Shown here piece after piece: positions 37,141 to 48,869 of a DNA stretch of 64,000 nt; position 1 is the first letter of the stretch, and the number at the start of each line of letters is the position of its first letter. The notes under the pieces were generated by a model. It searched no databases. It was not told where the DNA came from and saw only the letters and a program-made list of their open reading frames with translations. A program made the position numbers and the translations under genes. Source of the stretch: Dromiciops gliroides. Lineage: Eukaryota > Chordata > Mammalia > Microbiotheria > Microbiotheriidae. Location of the stretch: the NCBI RefSeq assembly GCF_019393635.1, contig NC_057866.1, forward strand, positions 117,814,233-117,878,232. Direction: 5' to 3'.

Positions 37141-37679
37141 TTATGAAAGAAAACCATGAATTCATTACTGAAAGATGTAAAAGTATGCAGATTGCACCAT
37201 GATAAAATCAGTCTGTTCCAAGCTCATTGAATAATCTCATTAATTATATTCATATAATGTGGATCACCAGGTTGAAGAGCTGATAGAAAAGAAATGTGTT
37301 CACAATCAAAATGTTATAAAGTTAGAAGAGATGATAAATAGTGGGGACATGGGGGCCTTGCCTACTCCCTCATCACATATGTCATAGCTCTGACATTTGA
37401 ATGAGTGTTTAAGGCCCAAGGTCCGACATCCATGGCATGATGCAGGGGACAGTTCATCTCACACAGAAAGTTTCTTGTTCCTTAGAATGCTATTGCCTCT
37501 TCCTTGATCCCACATACAAATTAATAGCCCTACTCACTCAGGGAAGCTTTTAGATTCCTTTTTTTGCCTACTATGCATCTGGAATCTGTCTGGTGTCTAC
37601 TGTCAGGCCTTCTTTCTCGTCTCTCCCATGCACCATTCCCCCTGAATAAAACACTATCCTGCATACACTCTTCAGGCTT

Positions 37680-37850
37680 AGAAGATTGAACATGGGCCTT
37701 GCAATCAGGAAAACCTGTGTCTAAAGCTTTCCTCTGACACCTATTAGTAGCGTAGCCATAGGCTAGCCACTTATCCTCTCTGATCCTCTTCAATAAAATG
37801 AGGAGGTTGAATAAAATCATGGCTAAGGTTCAAAATCTGTGATCCTATGA
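37680..37850 (+). mobile_element. Long CORE-SINE relic
   Basis: 'ttgcaatcaggaaaacctgtgtc', 'gctagccacttatcctctct', 'aataaaatgaggaggttgaataaaatca', 'tctgtgatcctatga'. Confidence 0.6.
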
Positions 37851-38110
37851 ATCCTGAAGGAGATTTCTGAAGGAATGCTACCTATGTCTGTCCTTGGTGC
37901 TGACTCATTTGACACTTTATCAGTGAAGTGGATGGAAAGACAGGAAGGCAGCTCAGTGATTTATACAAAATTATAAACAATAGTTAATAGGATAGGTAAT
38001 AAAAATACATTTTAAAAGAATCTCAACTGGATAGAACTATGAATTGGTAGCAAATGAAATTTAACAGTGGCTTTTAAAACCCAACATTTCCTTTAAAAAG
38101 GGGGAGGAGA

Positions 38111-38241
38111 GGGGAAGCTAGGTGGCACACCAGCCCTGGATTCAGGAGTACCTGAGTTCAAATCCAGCCTCAGACACTTGACACTTACTAGCTGTGTGAC
38201 CTGGGCAAGCCACTTAACCCCCATTGCCCTGCAAAAAAAAA
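38111..38241 (+). mobile_element. Short tRNA-derived SINE with head deletion
   Basis: GGGGAAGCTAGGTGGCACA joins directly to CCAGCCCTGGATTC, losing roughly 16-18 bp between the A- and B-box-like segments. The rest is intact, through 'cccattgccctgc' and an A tail. Confidence 0.88.
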
Positions 38242-39109
38242 GGTGGGGGGAGGAGGGAAACCCCATCAGTTATATAGCTACATGTTTAAGAAAGACCTGG
38301 TTTGATAACATTTTATATGAACAAAGTTCTGGAATTGTTGTTTGAAATCAAACTTAATGTGATCCAATGTAATGACTTAGTTCTTAAAAATCAACAAATA
38401 ACCTTGAATTCTGAATAGTAGCATAGTATTTAAAGTGAAAAAAGAATTCCACTGTACTCCACACTACTCAATTCACAATTGGAGTATTACATATAGTTCT
38501 GAGTGTCATACTTTAAAAGGCATCATAAAAACATACAGAGAAAGACAGACAGGATAGTGAGCAATTTGGAGACCAGCTTAATTTAACTTGTAAGTGCGCA
38601 AGCCTGGAACTTAACTTCTCTTTCTGTCTTTTTGATGTCTGATCTATTTTTTTTCCTACTTGCCATCAAATTAGCCTCTCAGGAAAAGGTCTGATGTAAA
38701 TTATTTGTACATAAGTGTGAATATGTCATTGTAATACTTTTCCCCAATGTATCTCTGTTTTAAATTTTAATTCTAATTATATGCTGAGTGGCATTTACTC
38801 TTAAATAACTTGCATTAGGAAGGTAGTAAAGGAAATACTGAAACAGACATGACAACCTTTTCACACACAAAATTTTGCAAGCTAAGAATGATACCATTAA
38901 TTCTGCATTCATGTAAAGCTGGTCATGAGACATATCTATAATGAAATTGCTATTCACAGTATCCTGGAATCATCCTACTTTTTCATGGAAGCAAAATATG
39001 ATTAGATTTCCTCCTAAGATATTTCTAAATCTTCTTGAAACAATTCATTAATTTTATTCTATTTCTAAATGGCTCCTTCCTCACACACTCCACACACTGT
39101 CAGAGAATA
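38242..39109. other. No gene recognised
   Basis: AT-rich, no domain-bearing frame. Confidence 0.4.
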
Positions 39110-39265
39110 CCAGAATGATCCATGGCATTATTGTTAGAAAACCCAGGATCAAATCCAACTCTAGAGAGTTATGTGACCTTATATATGTCACTTTTCTTCC
39201 CTGCACCTCAGTTTCCTTACTTTTCGCAAAGAAGAAGGCAGGTTAGATGATCTCTAAGGTCCCTC
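39110..39265 (+). mobile_element. Long CORE-SINE relic
   Basis: 'acccaggatcaaatccaactc', 'tatgtgaccttatatatgtcac', 'cacctcagtttccttac', 'ggttagatgatctctaaggtccctcc'. Its 3' part is followed by the SINE at 39292. Confidence 0.65.
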
Positions 39266-39291
39266 CCCCCAATCTCTGAGATTCTTATTCT

Positions 39292-39428
39292 TTTTGTTTT
39301 GTTTTCTTTTGTTTTTTTAGTGAGGCAATTAGGGTTAAGTGACTTGTCCAGGGTCACACAGCTAGTAAGTGTTAAGTGTCTGAGGCCAGATTTGAACTCA
39401 GGCTCTATACACTGCTCCACCTAGATCC
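39292..39428 (-). mobile_element. Short tRNA-derived SINE, AATTAGGG subfamily, internally deleted
   Basis: Lacks the stretch between 'gaactcagg' and 'ctctatacac' (about 20 bp of head). Perfect 16-bp TSD CTGAGATTCTTATTCT at 39276-39291 and 39429-39444. Confidence 0.93.
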
Positions 39429-39535
39429 CTGAGATTCTTATTCTAAACACACTATCTCACTGTTAACTCACTATCTTGATCTTTTCCAATCACCAGCATA
39501 TTTATGAAGTTTTCTTGTTAGCCTTGGAAATGAAG

Positions 39536-39539
<4 letters not shown>

Positions 39540-39566
<27 letters not shown>

Positions 39567-39567
39567 A
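39540..39567. repeat. (GT)n microsatellite
   Basis: About 14 GT units. Confidence 0.95.
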
Positions 39568-40429
39568 CTCAAATTACTTTACTGGCTTGTGGGAATGTCA
39601 TGGAACCAGAGTTTTGTTTAGTTCTTTTTTTTTAAGTCACATTTTTAATGAAGTGCAGCATATGTCCATGTTTATTTCTATACATGTGAACTGATGAAAA
39701 AGTGTTACAAATTCCATCAGATCCTTTCCTTATAGTAGTGAGTATGAGCAGGCTCTGCAGAATAGAGATAACATATTATAAAGAAGTCTATTTCTAAAAA
39801 CTAGAATTTCAACCAAGGTTTATGAAATAAATGATGCAAGGAACATGAGCTTTTCTTTGTCTACAGACAGGAAGGAAGTAGCTAGTTAGATGAACGCTAT
39901 TGTGCCACCAATCCCTTGTAATCATTTTTGGGGGCAAAAAAATGCTAACTTTTAAAGTTACATATATCTTCCTCCTTGCCCCTTCCCCAAATTTAGGACT
40001 CCTATTAAGTCATAACCAGATATAATTACTCAAACCATTTTAATGTTCCAGAGTTGGACTTTTGTGGTACTGAACACTTTGAGGACATGAAAATATTTTC
40101 CATAGTTGGAGAATGATTTTTTCCATGCAACTTTAGGACCAATTAATTTCTAAATCATGCCCATTGCACATTGAGGACTTCTGTCCAAGTTGATAGGACT
40201 CGTGGGAGAGTAGAAAGGAAATCTGATAGGTCCATTCTAGGCTCTGTCATTAACAATACTTATGACTTGGGAAAACAAATACACAACTCGGGGCTTAAAT
40301 TTCCTTCATTTAAAATGTTATCTCGCATGAGTTTCTTATAAATACACTTCACTTGATTCAAATTCAGCTATTCTTTGAGTAGATTAGGGATATTCCTAAT
40401 TCTGAGCATCTATTCAATGATGCCTTCTC

Positions 40430-40660
40430 CATGAAATTCAACATTTGGCAATGAGCTCTCCCACCACCAGAACTATTTCCCGCACCAAGATTCTCTTATA
40501 GCACTTTATCAGTAAACTCTTCTCATGCCTTTGTCATGGATTAAGATGTACTGTAGTTTATGCATATATAATTCTATGACATTGTGAGCTCCATAGAGGC
40601 AGGGACATCATGTTATCTAACTGTCGTATTTCCCATAGTTCCCAATATAGTGAACTATAC
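40430..40660 (+). mobile_element. L2 LINE 3' region
   Basis: 'gatgccttctccatgaaattc', 'tcttatagcactttatcagta', 'attgtgagctccatagaggcagggacatc', 'gtatttcccatagttcccaat'. Confidence 0.55.
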
Positions 40661-40779
40661 GTGTCACCCATGAGACTTTTTTTTTTAATTAAGCCAAATT
40701 GAATTGAGTTTAATGTCATTGACTTTCTGGCACTCCTCCATCCTACTGACCTAAGGACTTTTCTTTCTTCAATGTTCAA

Positions 40780-41240
40780 ATTCAATATTGTTTCATTTGC
40801 AAAAGCTTCTTTTATCTCCTAGTTCTTAGTGACCTTTTGTACTTTCATATTCCTATAGCCATTACTTTTTGAATCTCTCGCTTGGTATTTAGATATACTA
40901 TGTTTAATTGTAATTTATCAGGGCAGCTAGATGGCGCAGTGGTTAAAGCACTGGCCCTGGATTCAGGAGTACCTGAGTTCAAATCCGACCTCAGACACTT
41001 GACACTTACTACCTGTGTGACTCTGGGCAAGTCACTTAACTCCCATTGCCTCCAAAAAATAAACAAACAAACAAAAAAGTGTTTAAAAAATTCTAATTTA
41101 TCATTTTGTGTTTGCGTTCTGTTTTTCTAATTATACCACAATTCACCTAAAAGCAGGGACCATATCCTCTACTTCTTTGCATTCTCCGTGCTTGATAGAG
41201 CTCCATGTCCGCTAGAGGAACTCAATCAATGTTTGTTCTT
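40780..41240 (+). mobile_element. L2 LINE 3' end interrupted by a SINE
   Basis: L2-like 'tgtactttcatattcctatag' before, and 'cctaaaagcagggaccatatcctc', 'tgcattctccgtgcttgata' and 'actcaatcaatgtttgttc' after, the SINE at 40921-41093. The SINE is younger than the L2. Confidence 0.55.
40921..41093 (+). mobile_element. Short tRNA-derived SINE inside L2
   Basis: GGGCAGCTAGATGGCGCAGTGG start, complete CORE, tail AAAATAAACAAACAAAC. TSD TAATTTATCA at 40911-40920 and 41094-41103, perfect. Confidence 0.93.
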
Positions 41241-41789
41241 GATGATAATCATAACAGTGCTATTGCAAGTTATTGTGGGACACAAACCACCAATTTTATA
41301 GTGTATCTAAGTATCTAATATATATTCTAAGTTCCAAACAACTGATTGGAGGTGGGGATTGGAGCAAAGTGGGCACTATTTATTTAGAAAGAGTGACCTT
41401 ACTAAAAAGCCACAAATCACATTCAATGTAAGGGATATTTGTTTAGTTTTTTTTTTTTTAAATGAGAGATCGTGATCTGAGAATTTATCTATCATGAAAA
41501 AAAAACCACCAGAAAATAATTCAATTTGTATTTTTTTTTTGCTTAGGAATGTCTTTAAAATTAGATTCCTACAGATCAAATTTTTGAAACTGGTATATCA
41601 ACCTGTCAAGGATTTCTGATTCTATCCAAATGGGAACTTCCTCGATCAACACAGATGCAATCAGTCTATAACTTAGGAGGAAAAAAATTGTGGAATTCCC
41701 CTAGGTCCAGTATGTTCTCTTCTATGACACAGAACTGCATTACATTTATTAAAATATCTCATTATTATTTATTTTTTGATTAAGAGCCA

Positions 41790-41965
41790 AGACTGTATAA
41801 TAGACTGAGCACTGAAATTAGAATCAGAAAGACCTGGTTTTGAATGCTGCCTCAGATATCCTTGCCATGTGACCCTGGGCAAATTACTTATTTTTTCTGG
41901 TCTTTTCTTCTTTTGCACTTCATGACCTTAAAGCTACTTGCAGTTCTAAATCTATGATTCTAAGA
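41790..41965 (+). mobile_element. Long CORE-SINE relic
   Basis: 'gaatcagaaagacctggtttt', 'ccatgtgaccctgggcaaatt', then 'gcttgcagttctaaatctatgattct'-type 3' end (bases differ slightly). Confidence 0.65.
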
Positions 41966-42929
41966 TCTTATAATTATAAAATTGTTTAGAACTAATAAAG
42001 ACATCTTTACAAAGACATGAATGCTCTGATAAAAAATAAATCTAAATAGTCTCCATGCCTTTGAATGAACTGTGGAGCTAATTAAAAGTCTGCTTTTTGC
42101 ATCAGCAGGAATAAAGAGAATCACTGTCCTGTACCCTTTCCTTCCTTGTGACATGAACCATTCTTTGTTGGTGGGGGAAAAAAGAAGCCCTAAACTGCAA
42201 AGCCCATTGTTAGAGATGTATTGCTCTAGCCGAAATGATTCTCCAGAAACTTGAGCTTGCAAAAGTGATGTGATGTCAGGACAAGGTTACACTTGTTTTA
42301 TGCCTCTGTTAAAACAGGAAAAAATAAAACAACACAGAAGCTATTTTTACAACCTAAGATTGCAGCTTCCCTTAACTCACTGTGCCTTGAGATTGAAGCA
42401 ATTGTATTTTCCTTCATTGTTCAGTGTCCTGAGACCTCCCTGATTTCTTTAGGGATGACTTAAAAGCATACTTGCAGGCCTAGTTCTCAAGGGCTTTCCT
42501 CTAATTCATTTCTTACAATATTGCTGGCATTTTAATGGTTTTTAAAAAATATTTAATAAGGTGAAAACTGGCTCTCCTAGACCCATCCCCTACAGGAATT
42601 TCAATGCCATTTCTGAAGAGAATATACCATCATTTTGTGTACAGTTGTTCTACAAAACCACAACTTTCCCTAAAGAGAGAAAGTAAATAAGACATCAACT
42701 AGAAACACAAGTAACACCACCATCTAACTCCTGAAGCTTAAAAACAAATGCTTTTCTGCTAAATACACTTATTCAGACTAGAATCAATTTAAATGACACC
42801 TCAGGGCATAATTCCTCAGAAAACAGAAGAAGTCATATAAAATATAAAAATCAGCTGTGGCTCCTTGAAAAAATCTTAGGCATCTTTAGTCCCAGAAGCA
42901 TTAATACATAGCACCATTATTGGCTAACC
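41966..42929. other. No gene recognised
   Basis: Opposed frames at 41960-42262 overlap and neither has a domain. Confidence 0.4.
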
Positions 42930-43880
42930 CAGATGTAATTGTACAAAGGAGAAGATAGAGATTTGCCCAGGATTGATTCTTTTGACAACTCATATCTACC
43001 AGGCATTCTTAGCTCTGCCATATCCCTCTGTATGGATCAGGCCCGTACCTCTCTGAAGGATGGTGAATGGTATGGTCTCAAGCCTTTAAAGGGCAACAAC
43101 ACTGTCCCGGGGAGGGGAATGATTATCCCTTGCCTCTGTAAGGGGCTAAAATTCTAGCTAAACTATCTAAAATCTAATGAGTGGCCACCAATAAATCATA
43201 AGCTTTAGCAAGAGTATTTAAATGTTTAAGTATTTATTACAGAGAATTAGGATCAGAGAGAAAGGTAAAAATCTAACTATTTCTAAGAGACCCTATCATC
43301 CAACCCACCATGGTGAGGTCAGGAACCAAAAAAAGACAGAAACCCTCCCGCCAGCATCCGCTTCCTACTTTGTGTCCTCCTCCCAGAAATGGGAGGCTCC
43401 TCAAGTTGATTGGCTGGTAGTCTTGATAGACAGTACCCACGAGCAAATGTCACTTCCTGACGCTAAGGACCTTGACTTACCCTCAGAGGCCTTCCCCTCA
43501 TGGCAGAGCATTGCTACAGTAAGTCTCCAGCAGGTAGCATCATTCCAATTGTTACACCTCCCTTGATGTAGCTTACTCTAACTGAATTAACATGACTTCT
43601 TTATCACCTAAGGACATAAAATACCTCACCCATTTGGAGCCAGGGCCTCAGCCTCAGTGGATTCCCTGAGACCATGCCATTCACCATATCTCGTCTGACT
43701 AACAAAATGTGTTTCCATAGGGAGGCAAGGCAGGAGGAGAGAGGTCTTATCAATCCTTGTGGATAATATTTCTCTGATATAGCTCAACAAACCCCTTTTG
43801 TTAATTGTCCATTGACCTCTGACTTTCTACCATGGAATGTAAACAAACAAATTGCCTATATCATGCCCACTCCTAACAGT
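42930..43880 (+). mobile_element. Candidate LTR of a second retroviral family
   Basis: GC-richer than its surroundings and organised like an LTR. An A/T-rich 5' third ('gtatttattacagagaattagg') leads to a mixed middle ('gggaggctcctcaagttgattggctgg', CCAAT-like on the minus strand). A TATA-like GGACATAAAATA lies near 43613-43624, then a pyrimidine/GC-rich block. Layout parallels the 10.7-kb LTR but sequence identity is low. No second copy in this window and no clear terminal repeats or TSD, so ends are approximate. The 114-residue frame inside (43222-43566) has no domain. Confidence 0.4.
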
Positions 43881-44406
43881 TCTTAGCCTCATAATTTCTG
43901 AAAATACTTCAGCATAAGGTCAGTTCAAGATAGGAAATGATATGGTAGAAAATGGCTTTTGGTGGGGATGGGACACAAGAATTGCTTTGTTACAGAATCA
44001 ACATTTATTTGGCAGCATTCTTAAAGATTGTCTAGGCCTATGGCTCCCCATTTCTTGAATCTGTCACATAGGATTAGCCAACAATGACTTTTTTTAAAAT
44101 TCTGAGACTTAAAGTTAAAAAACATTCTTATGAATTACAATATGAAAGCCACTTTTATATTTAATCTTTAGTTTGTGTGATTTGCTCAGTCTCCACCCAT
44201 TCCTTGTATAGAGCCCCAACAGGAAGTAAAGATGGTGACAATGATAGATCTTTTTACAGAGTTGGATATTATTAGTGAAAAGAACTAGTAAACTTATTTC
44301 ACCAATTCTATTCATATAGCTGGGGAAAGGGCCTGTTCTGAAGATGGCCTCCTTTTCCAGTTGTTCACCCTGATTGATTCTTTGACAGTAAGTTAAAGAG
44401 TAGTTT

Positions 44407-44600
44407 AGGGGTCACAGTGGATAAAGCACTGGCCCTGGATTCAGGAGGACCTGAGTTTAAATCTAGTGTGAGATTTAAAATTGGATATTAGATCATAAAT
44501 CTCCCCTACTTAACCTTTCCCTTAATTTGACACTTACTAGCTGTGTGACCCTGGGCAAGTCATTTAGCCCTCATTGCCTGGCAAAAACCAAAACCAAAAA
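44407..44600 (+). mobile_element. Short tRNA-derived SINE with 62-bp internal insert
   Basis: Head starts in 'ggggtcacagtggataaag' and runs to 'aaatctag'. A 62-bp unrelated sequence (about 44467-44528, starting TGTGAGATTTAAAATTGG) replaces about 12 bp, and the SINE resumes at 'gacacttactagctgtg'. TSD AAAGAGTAGTTT at 44395-44406 and 44601-44612, perfect, so the insert arrived with or after a single SINE insertion. Confidence 0.9.
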
Positions 44601-44801
44601 AAAGAGTAGTTTTTTTTTTTTAATATTATAGATTAGAAAATCATCGGTAATGAATAGCATTTGCATAAACAAGGAGAATGAGTAAATTAAGGTTGTATAT
44701 GGAACCAGAGATGAACAGAGGAATTCAGATAGGGACACAAAGCAGCAGGTCAATGTTGGATTTCCAACATTAATTTTCATGGATATTAAAAGGAAGATGC
44801 A

Positions 44802-44950
44802 GGGCAGCTAGGTGGCACAGTAGATAAAGCACTAGCCCTGGATTCAGAAGGACCTGAGTTCAAATCCAGCCTCAGACACTTGATACCTACTAGCTGTGTG
44901 GCCCTGGGAAAGTTACTTAACCCCCATTGCCCTACAAAAAAAAAAAAATA
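44802..44950 (+). mobile_element. Short tRNA-derived SINE
   Basis: Full GGGCAGCTAGGTGGC head, CORE and poly(A). Imperfect TSD AAAGGAAGATGC / AAAGGAATATGC. Confidence 0.93.
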
Positions 44951-45349
44951 AAGGAATATGCTACATTCAGTAAAGCAAGAGTTAAACGTGCAATCCCCAT
45001 TTACTTGCCTTTGTTTTTAGAAATGTTGATATTTTGGGGGATCGGGTATTCTTTCTATCTTCTACTTAATTGTCTATAAAGATGTGACTTGTAGTAGAAT
45101 ACTGTTTATGAAGACCTGTCTGTTCTCAATTCAGACTTTCATCTAGGATTTCCTTTACATGTGTATAGATTGTCCCAAAGATTTCATAGAAATAGAAACA
45201 GACATATTTCCTCATTTTTTTCTATAGTAAGAAAAAGTAAGTGAATACCTGTTGCTTAACTTGTATTATATAACCATACAGACAGTTGAATAAATATTCC
45301 TCATTCCCCTGAATGATATATAGCATGATTTCAAGTCTCTTCATCATAC

Positions 45350-45490
45350 TGGTGACTCTTTTATATGTCTGTGTGCATGTATGTATATACACACGTGTAG
45401 GTATATTCATGTATACATATATTTTTATATGTATGCCCATGTATACACATGTTTATATACATGTGTATGTGTGTGTTTGTGTATATGCAT
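45350..45490. repeat. TATG/CATG-rich low-complexity tract
   Basis: Irregular TGTATG, ATACAC and CATGTATA units. Confidence 0.8.
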
Positions 45491-45530
45491 GCAATCTATT
45501 AATAATATGAATGAATGAATGAATATATTC

Positions 45531-45583
45531 AGGGTATCCCAAAAATCTTAGTGCAATTCTAAGCTTTAATAATGGGATGCCCT
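45531..45583. mobile_element. 53-bp mariner-like MITE
   Basis: Starts AGGGTATCCCA and ends TGGGATGCCCT, an 11-bp terminal inverted repeat with one mismatch. The interior AAAATCTTAGTGCAATTCTAA is similar to the copy at 26181-26256. The interior is largely one terminal repeat, so the element has probably lost most of its right arm. Confidence 0.55.
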
Positions 45584-47569
45584 GTACTGTGTATGAGTGG
45601 GAGGGAAAACACTATCTCATCTCTAATTTTCTTTGCTTTACTCACATGGTTCAGGCAAACATATACAGAAGACTGCTGAGTAAGGTTCCAAAGTAAAGCA
45701 GTGTTTTCTCTAAAAATTCAGCCAGGAAACATTCTTTTGGCTTGTAGTATATTGACAGAACACATAAACATTGTTTTGGGAACTTGGGAATGTGAAATAC
45801 AGTTGGTATAAAGGTTTATTAGAGAAATTTGGGATAAAAATGGAACTTTTGATCTTCAAACCTCCAACATTGTCATATATAACAAATAGTTCTGGTACAA
45901 ACATAATTATGTATTTAATATTTTAAAGAGAAAACCAACACTAGCAATTAAATGTTTACATGGAAACCCTATTCACATTTCATGGAATATCAGGGCCCTG
46001 TGGAAAACAGGTTGGGGCTTAGTAAAGTAATTAAGTATAATAGCGCAATATTAACCTGCAGGAGTCTCTTCTCCCATGATGCTTGGTAGTCTAAGATGAA
46101 AGGGGATCACAGATATCAGGACTCTGATGATTACTTCCTCCTTGTCTGATAGCAATCAATATTTGAAAAGAAGAAATGCCTCCTTTGTTGACACCTGGGG
46201 TTTGTGATAGATTAAATAATAAACCCTTATTCTAATATAATTTGGTCAGCAATCACATTTACCACCTGGTTCCTCTAAATCTTGCAAAGGGATCCAAGTC
46301 ACTAGGGAAGACAAGGAGCAAAATTACAATTGACGATCCTGTTAATCACTAACATCAATGGCAGCTTCCATTATTCTACCATTCAAGGGACTGACTTTGC
46401 CTACCCTATGGCCTAATCATTCTGAATGGATCTAATTCTGGAAGTAGCACCTTGGATTTGATGATGCTTTTTTCCTAGAGATTATTGTTCTTTGTGTTTT
46501 GTCTTCCTCAAACTTTTTAAGTCTTAAACCTAGGTAGCAGGAACTCTTTTTAATATGCTTTTTGAAATATGCTCTGAGGCTATGGGGATGGGTGCATTTC
46601 TTGAATTCAATAATAAATAAGTAAATTTGGCAAAGGAGAAAAATATTATACTGTTCTTTGGACATGTACCAAGAAGTTCAGCTCTGGGCAAATTTTACAA
46701 ATCAGTGATGTTGGAAATGCTTCTGTGGAAATAAATCAAATATCTGGTGAGTTTGGGCAAAGATTTTCCTGTGTTGGTTTTTGTTGTTGTTGTTGTTTTT
46801 GTTTGTTTGTTTGTTTTGTCAGATACAGTGTCCAGAAAAATAATAAACTTCTCTTTTGAATAGCTCTGGAGCAATTTGGGAAGATTCTGTCATTTAGTCC
46901 ATGTATAGTTATTGTTCCTGCCATTTTTTTTTTTTTTACCACTGATGCTTAGGCTCATTTCTTATAGCAGCACACAAAGCAAATTTGCAGAGGGAATGCC
47001 CCATTAATCACATTGATCCTAAGTCATTAGCAAGTGTTAATTACACAACAACCAAAAGTCTTTAAGATATCTAATAACTAATCATAAAAACTACAGTGCG
47101 CCTCTGCAACCCCATTTCCAGAGTTTTGAAACTTGACTTGTTCCTATAGTTATAAAGATGTCCCATAGCTCATCAGGAGACATAATTTAAGCTCACATCA
47201 CAGCTTCTATAAAACAATAACTCAGGCTCTACGGAGATAAATTGCTCCTGTTTCTCATGTGTACTCTAGTCTCAGATAATTTTCCTTTTGCATTTGACTA
47301 TTAGCACCACACAAGTTGGAAACAATTCTTCCCCCAGCAAAACAAATTGTTATTCTAATCAAGGAGCCTTCATTCCATAGGGGGAACATGATTAATTACT
47401 TGTTTTTTTTTTTTTTTTTAACGGGCAGCTTCCTTGTCTTTCTTCCTCAACTTAAGAAAGTATAATGAATATTAATTTTAACTTTTGCTATACTGGTTTC
47501 CTTTGAAAATTCCCATAACACTCCCTTTCACTTACTCCACAGACAAAGAGAGCATTCTGTCTTCCTTCT
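45584..47569. other. No gene recognised
   Basis: AT-rich. Contains a GTT/GTTT run at about 46783-46817, poly-T at about 46926-46938 and 47402-47419, and no domain-bearing frame. Confidence 0.4.
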
Positions 47570-47912
47570 CTGTCACTATTCCCCAGACCTAGAATGCAAA
47601 CTCTTCTTCACTTTCTTTTCTTAGAATCCTTAGTCAAGTTAGGGCTTGGCCCTAACTTGGCTCAAGTGTTACCTCTTTGATCTCCTCAGTTGTTAATGGC
47701 TCTATCAGCAACATTAATTTTATGGATTTTGTCTTTACTTATCCATATGAAAGTTTACACCACTGTTGACCAACCCCCCCCCAAACACCTCTGCCCCTCC
47801 CACACACACCTTGCAAGCTCCTTGAGGACAAAAGGAAGTTTTCTTTAGTATTACCAGTGTGCAAAATACATAGCCATTTGATAAGTGTTTGTTGAATGAA
47901 TGAAATGAATGG
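47570..47912 (+). mobile_element. L2 LINE 3' end
   Basis: 'ccagacctagaatgcaaactc', 'aagtgttacctctttgatctcc', 'gcaagctccttgaggacaaaagg', 'agtattaccagtgtgcaaaa', and terminal 'gtgtttgttgaatgaatgaa'. A small hairpin (GTTAGGGC/GCCCTAAC, about 47636-47660) lies in the body. Confidence 0.7.
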
Positions 47913-47915
47913 ATG

Positions 47916-48103
47916 GGGGACAGCTAGGTGGCACAGTGGATAAAGCACTGGCACTATATTCAGGAGGACCTGAGTTCAAATCCAGCCTCAGACACTTGAC
48001 ACTTACTAGCTGTGTGACACTAGGCAAGTCACTTAACCTTCATTGCCCAGCAAAAAAAAAAAAGAAAGAAAGAAAAAAAGAAAAAAGAAAAAGAAAAGAA
48101 AAG
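47916..48103 (+). mobile_element. Short tRNA-derived SINE in an L2 tail
   Basis: Complete copy with a long AAAG-rich tail. TSD-like AAATGAATGGATG (left) / AAATGGATGGATG (right). Inserted at the GAATGAATG end of the L2. Confidence 0.92.
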
Positions 48104-48291
48104 AAATGGATGGATGAAAACATATGTCCAAATCATTACATTAAGCATAATGACAATTAAGAAAATTATTGGATTAAGAATAAAAAAGTGACTTTAGAGA
48201 TAATCTAGTTCTGTACATATATTTTTAAAGATAAAGTCATTAAAAGACAATTTTTTTTTACCACACCTCACTCCCTTTTTAGCCATTTTTA

Positions 48292-48292
48292 T

Positions 48293-48358
<66 letters not shown>

Positions 48359-48465
48359 TTCCTTCCTTCCTTCCTTCCTTCCTTCCTTCCTTCCTTCCTT
48401 CCTTCCTTCCTTCCTTCCTTCCTTCCTTCCTTCCTTCCTTCCTTCCTTCCTTCCTTCCTTCCTTC

Positions 48466-48536
<71 letters not shown>

Positions 48537-48556
48537 TTTCTTTCTATCTATCTTTC
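48292..48556. repeat. Compound (TTTC)n-(TTCC)n-(TTTC)n microsatellite
   Basis: About 63 bp of TTTC, about 112 bp of TTCC and about 75 bp of TTTC, the middle block pure. It directly continues into the minus-strand SINE at 48557, so it is most simply an expanded SINE A tail. Confidence 0.95.
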
Positions 48557-48673
48557 TTGGTGGGACTTGCCCAGGGTCACACAGCTACTGTCAAGTGTCT
48601 GAGACCAGATTTGAACTCAGGTCCTCCTGAATCCAGGGCCAGTCCTTTATCCACTGTGCCACCTAGCTGCCCC
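48557..48673 (-). mobile_element. Short tRNA-derived SINE, CORE end trimmed
   Basis: Begins 'tggtgggacttgcccagggtcac', lacking the usual 'ggcaatgagggttaag', and 'gctagtaag' is shortened to 'gcta'. The head is intact. Confidence 0.88.
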
Positions 48674-48680
48674 GAGATAG

Positions 48681-48825
48681 CTTTTTTTTTGGCAGGGCAA
48701 TGAGAGTTAAGTGACTTGACCAGGGTCATACAGCTAGTAAGTGTCAAGTGTCTGAGGCCAGATTTGAATTCAGGTATCCTGAATCCAGGGTTGTTGCTTT
48801 ATCCACCACACCACCTAGCTACCCC
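48681..48825 (-). mobile_element. Short tRNA-derived SINE
   Basis: Complete. Flanked by GAGATA on both sides (48674-48679; after 48825), so it landed just beyond the head of the previous SINE. Confidence 0.9.
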
Positions 48826-48869
48826 TGAGATAAATTTTTAATACAAAAAATTTAGTTTACTTAATTCTT

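Noticed and set aside
48292-48556. Possible CRISPR-like or satellite array.
   Set aside because: Simple tetranucleotide repeats with no spacers; a microsatellite in a vertebrate genome.
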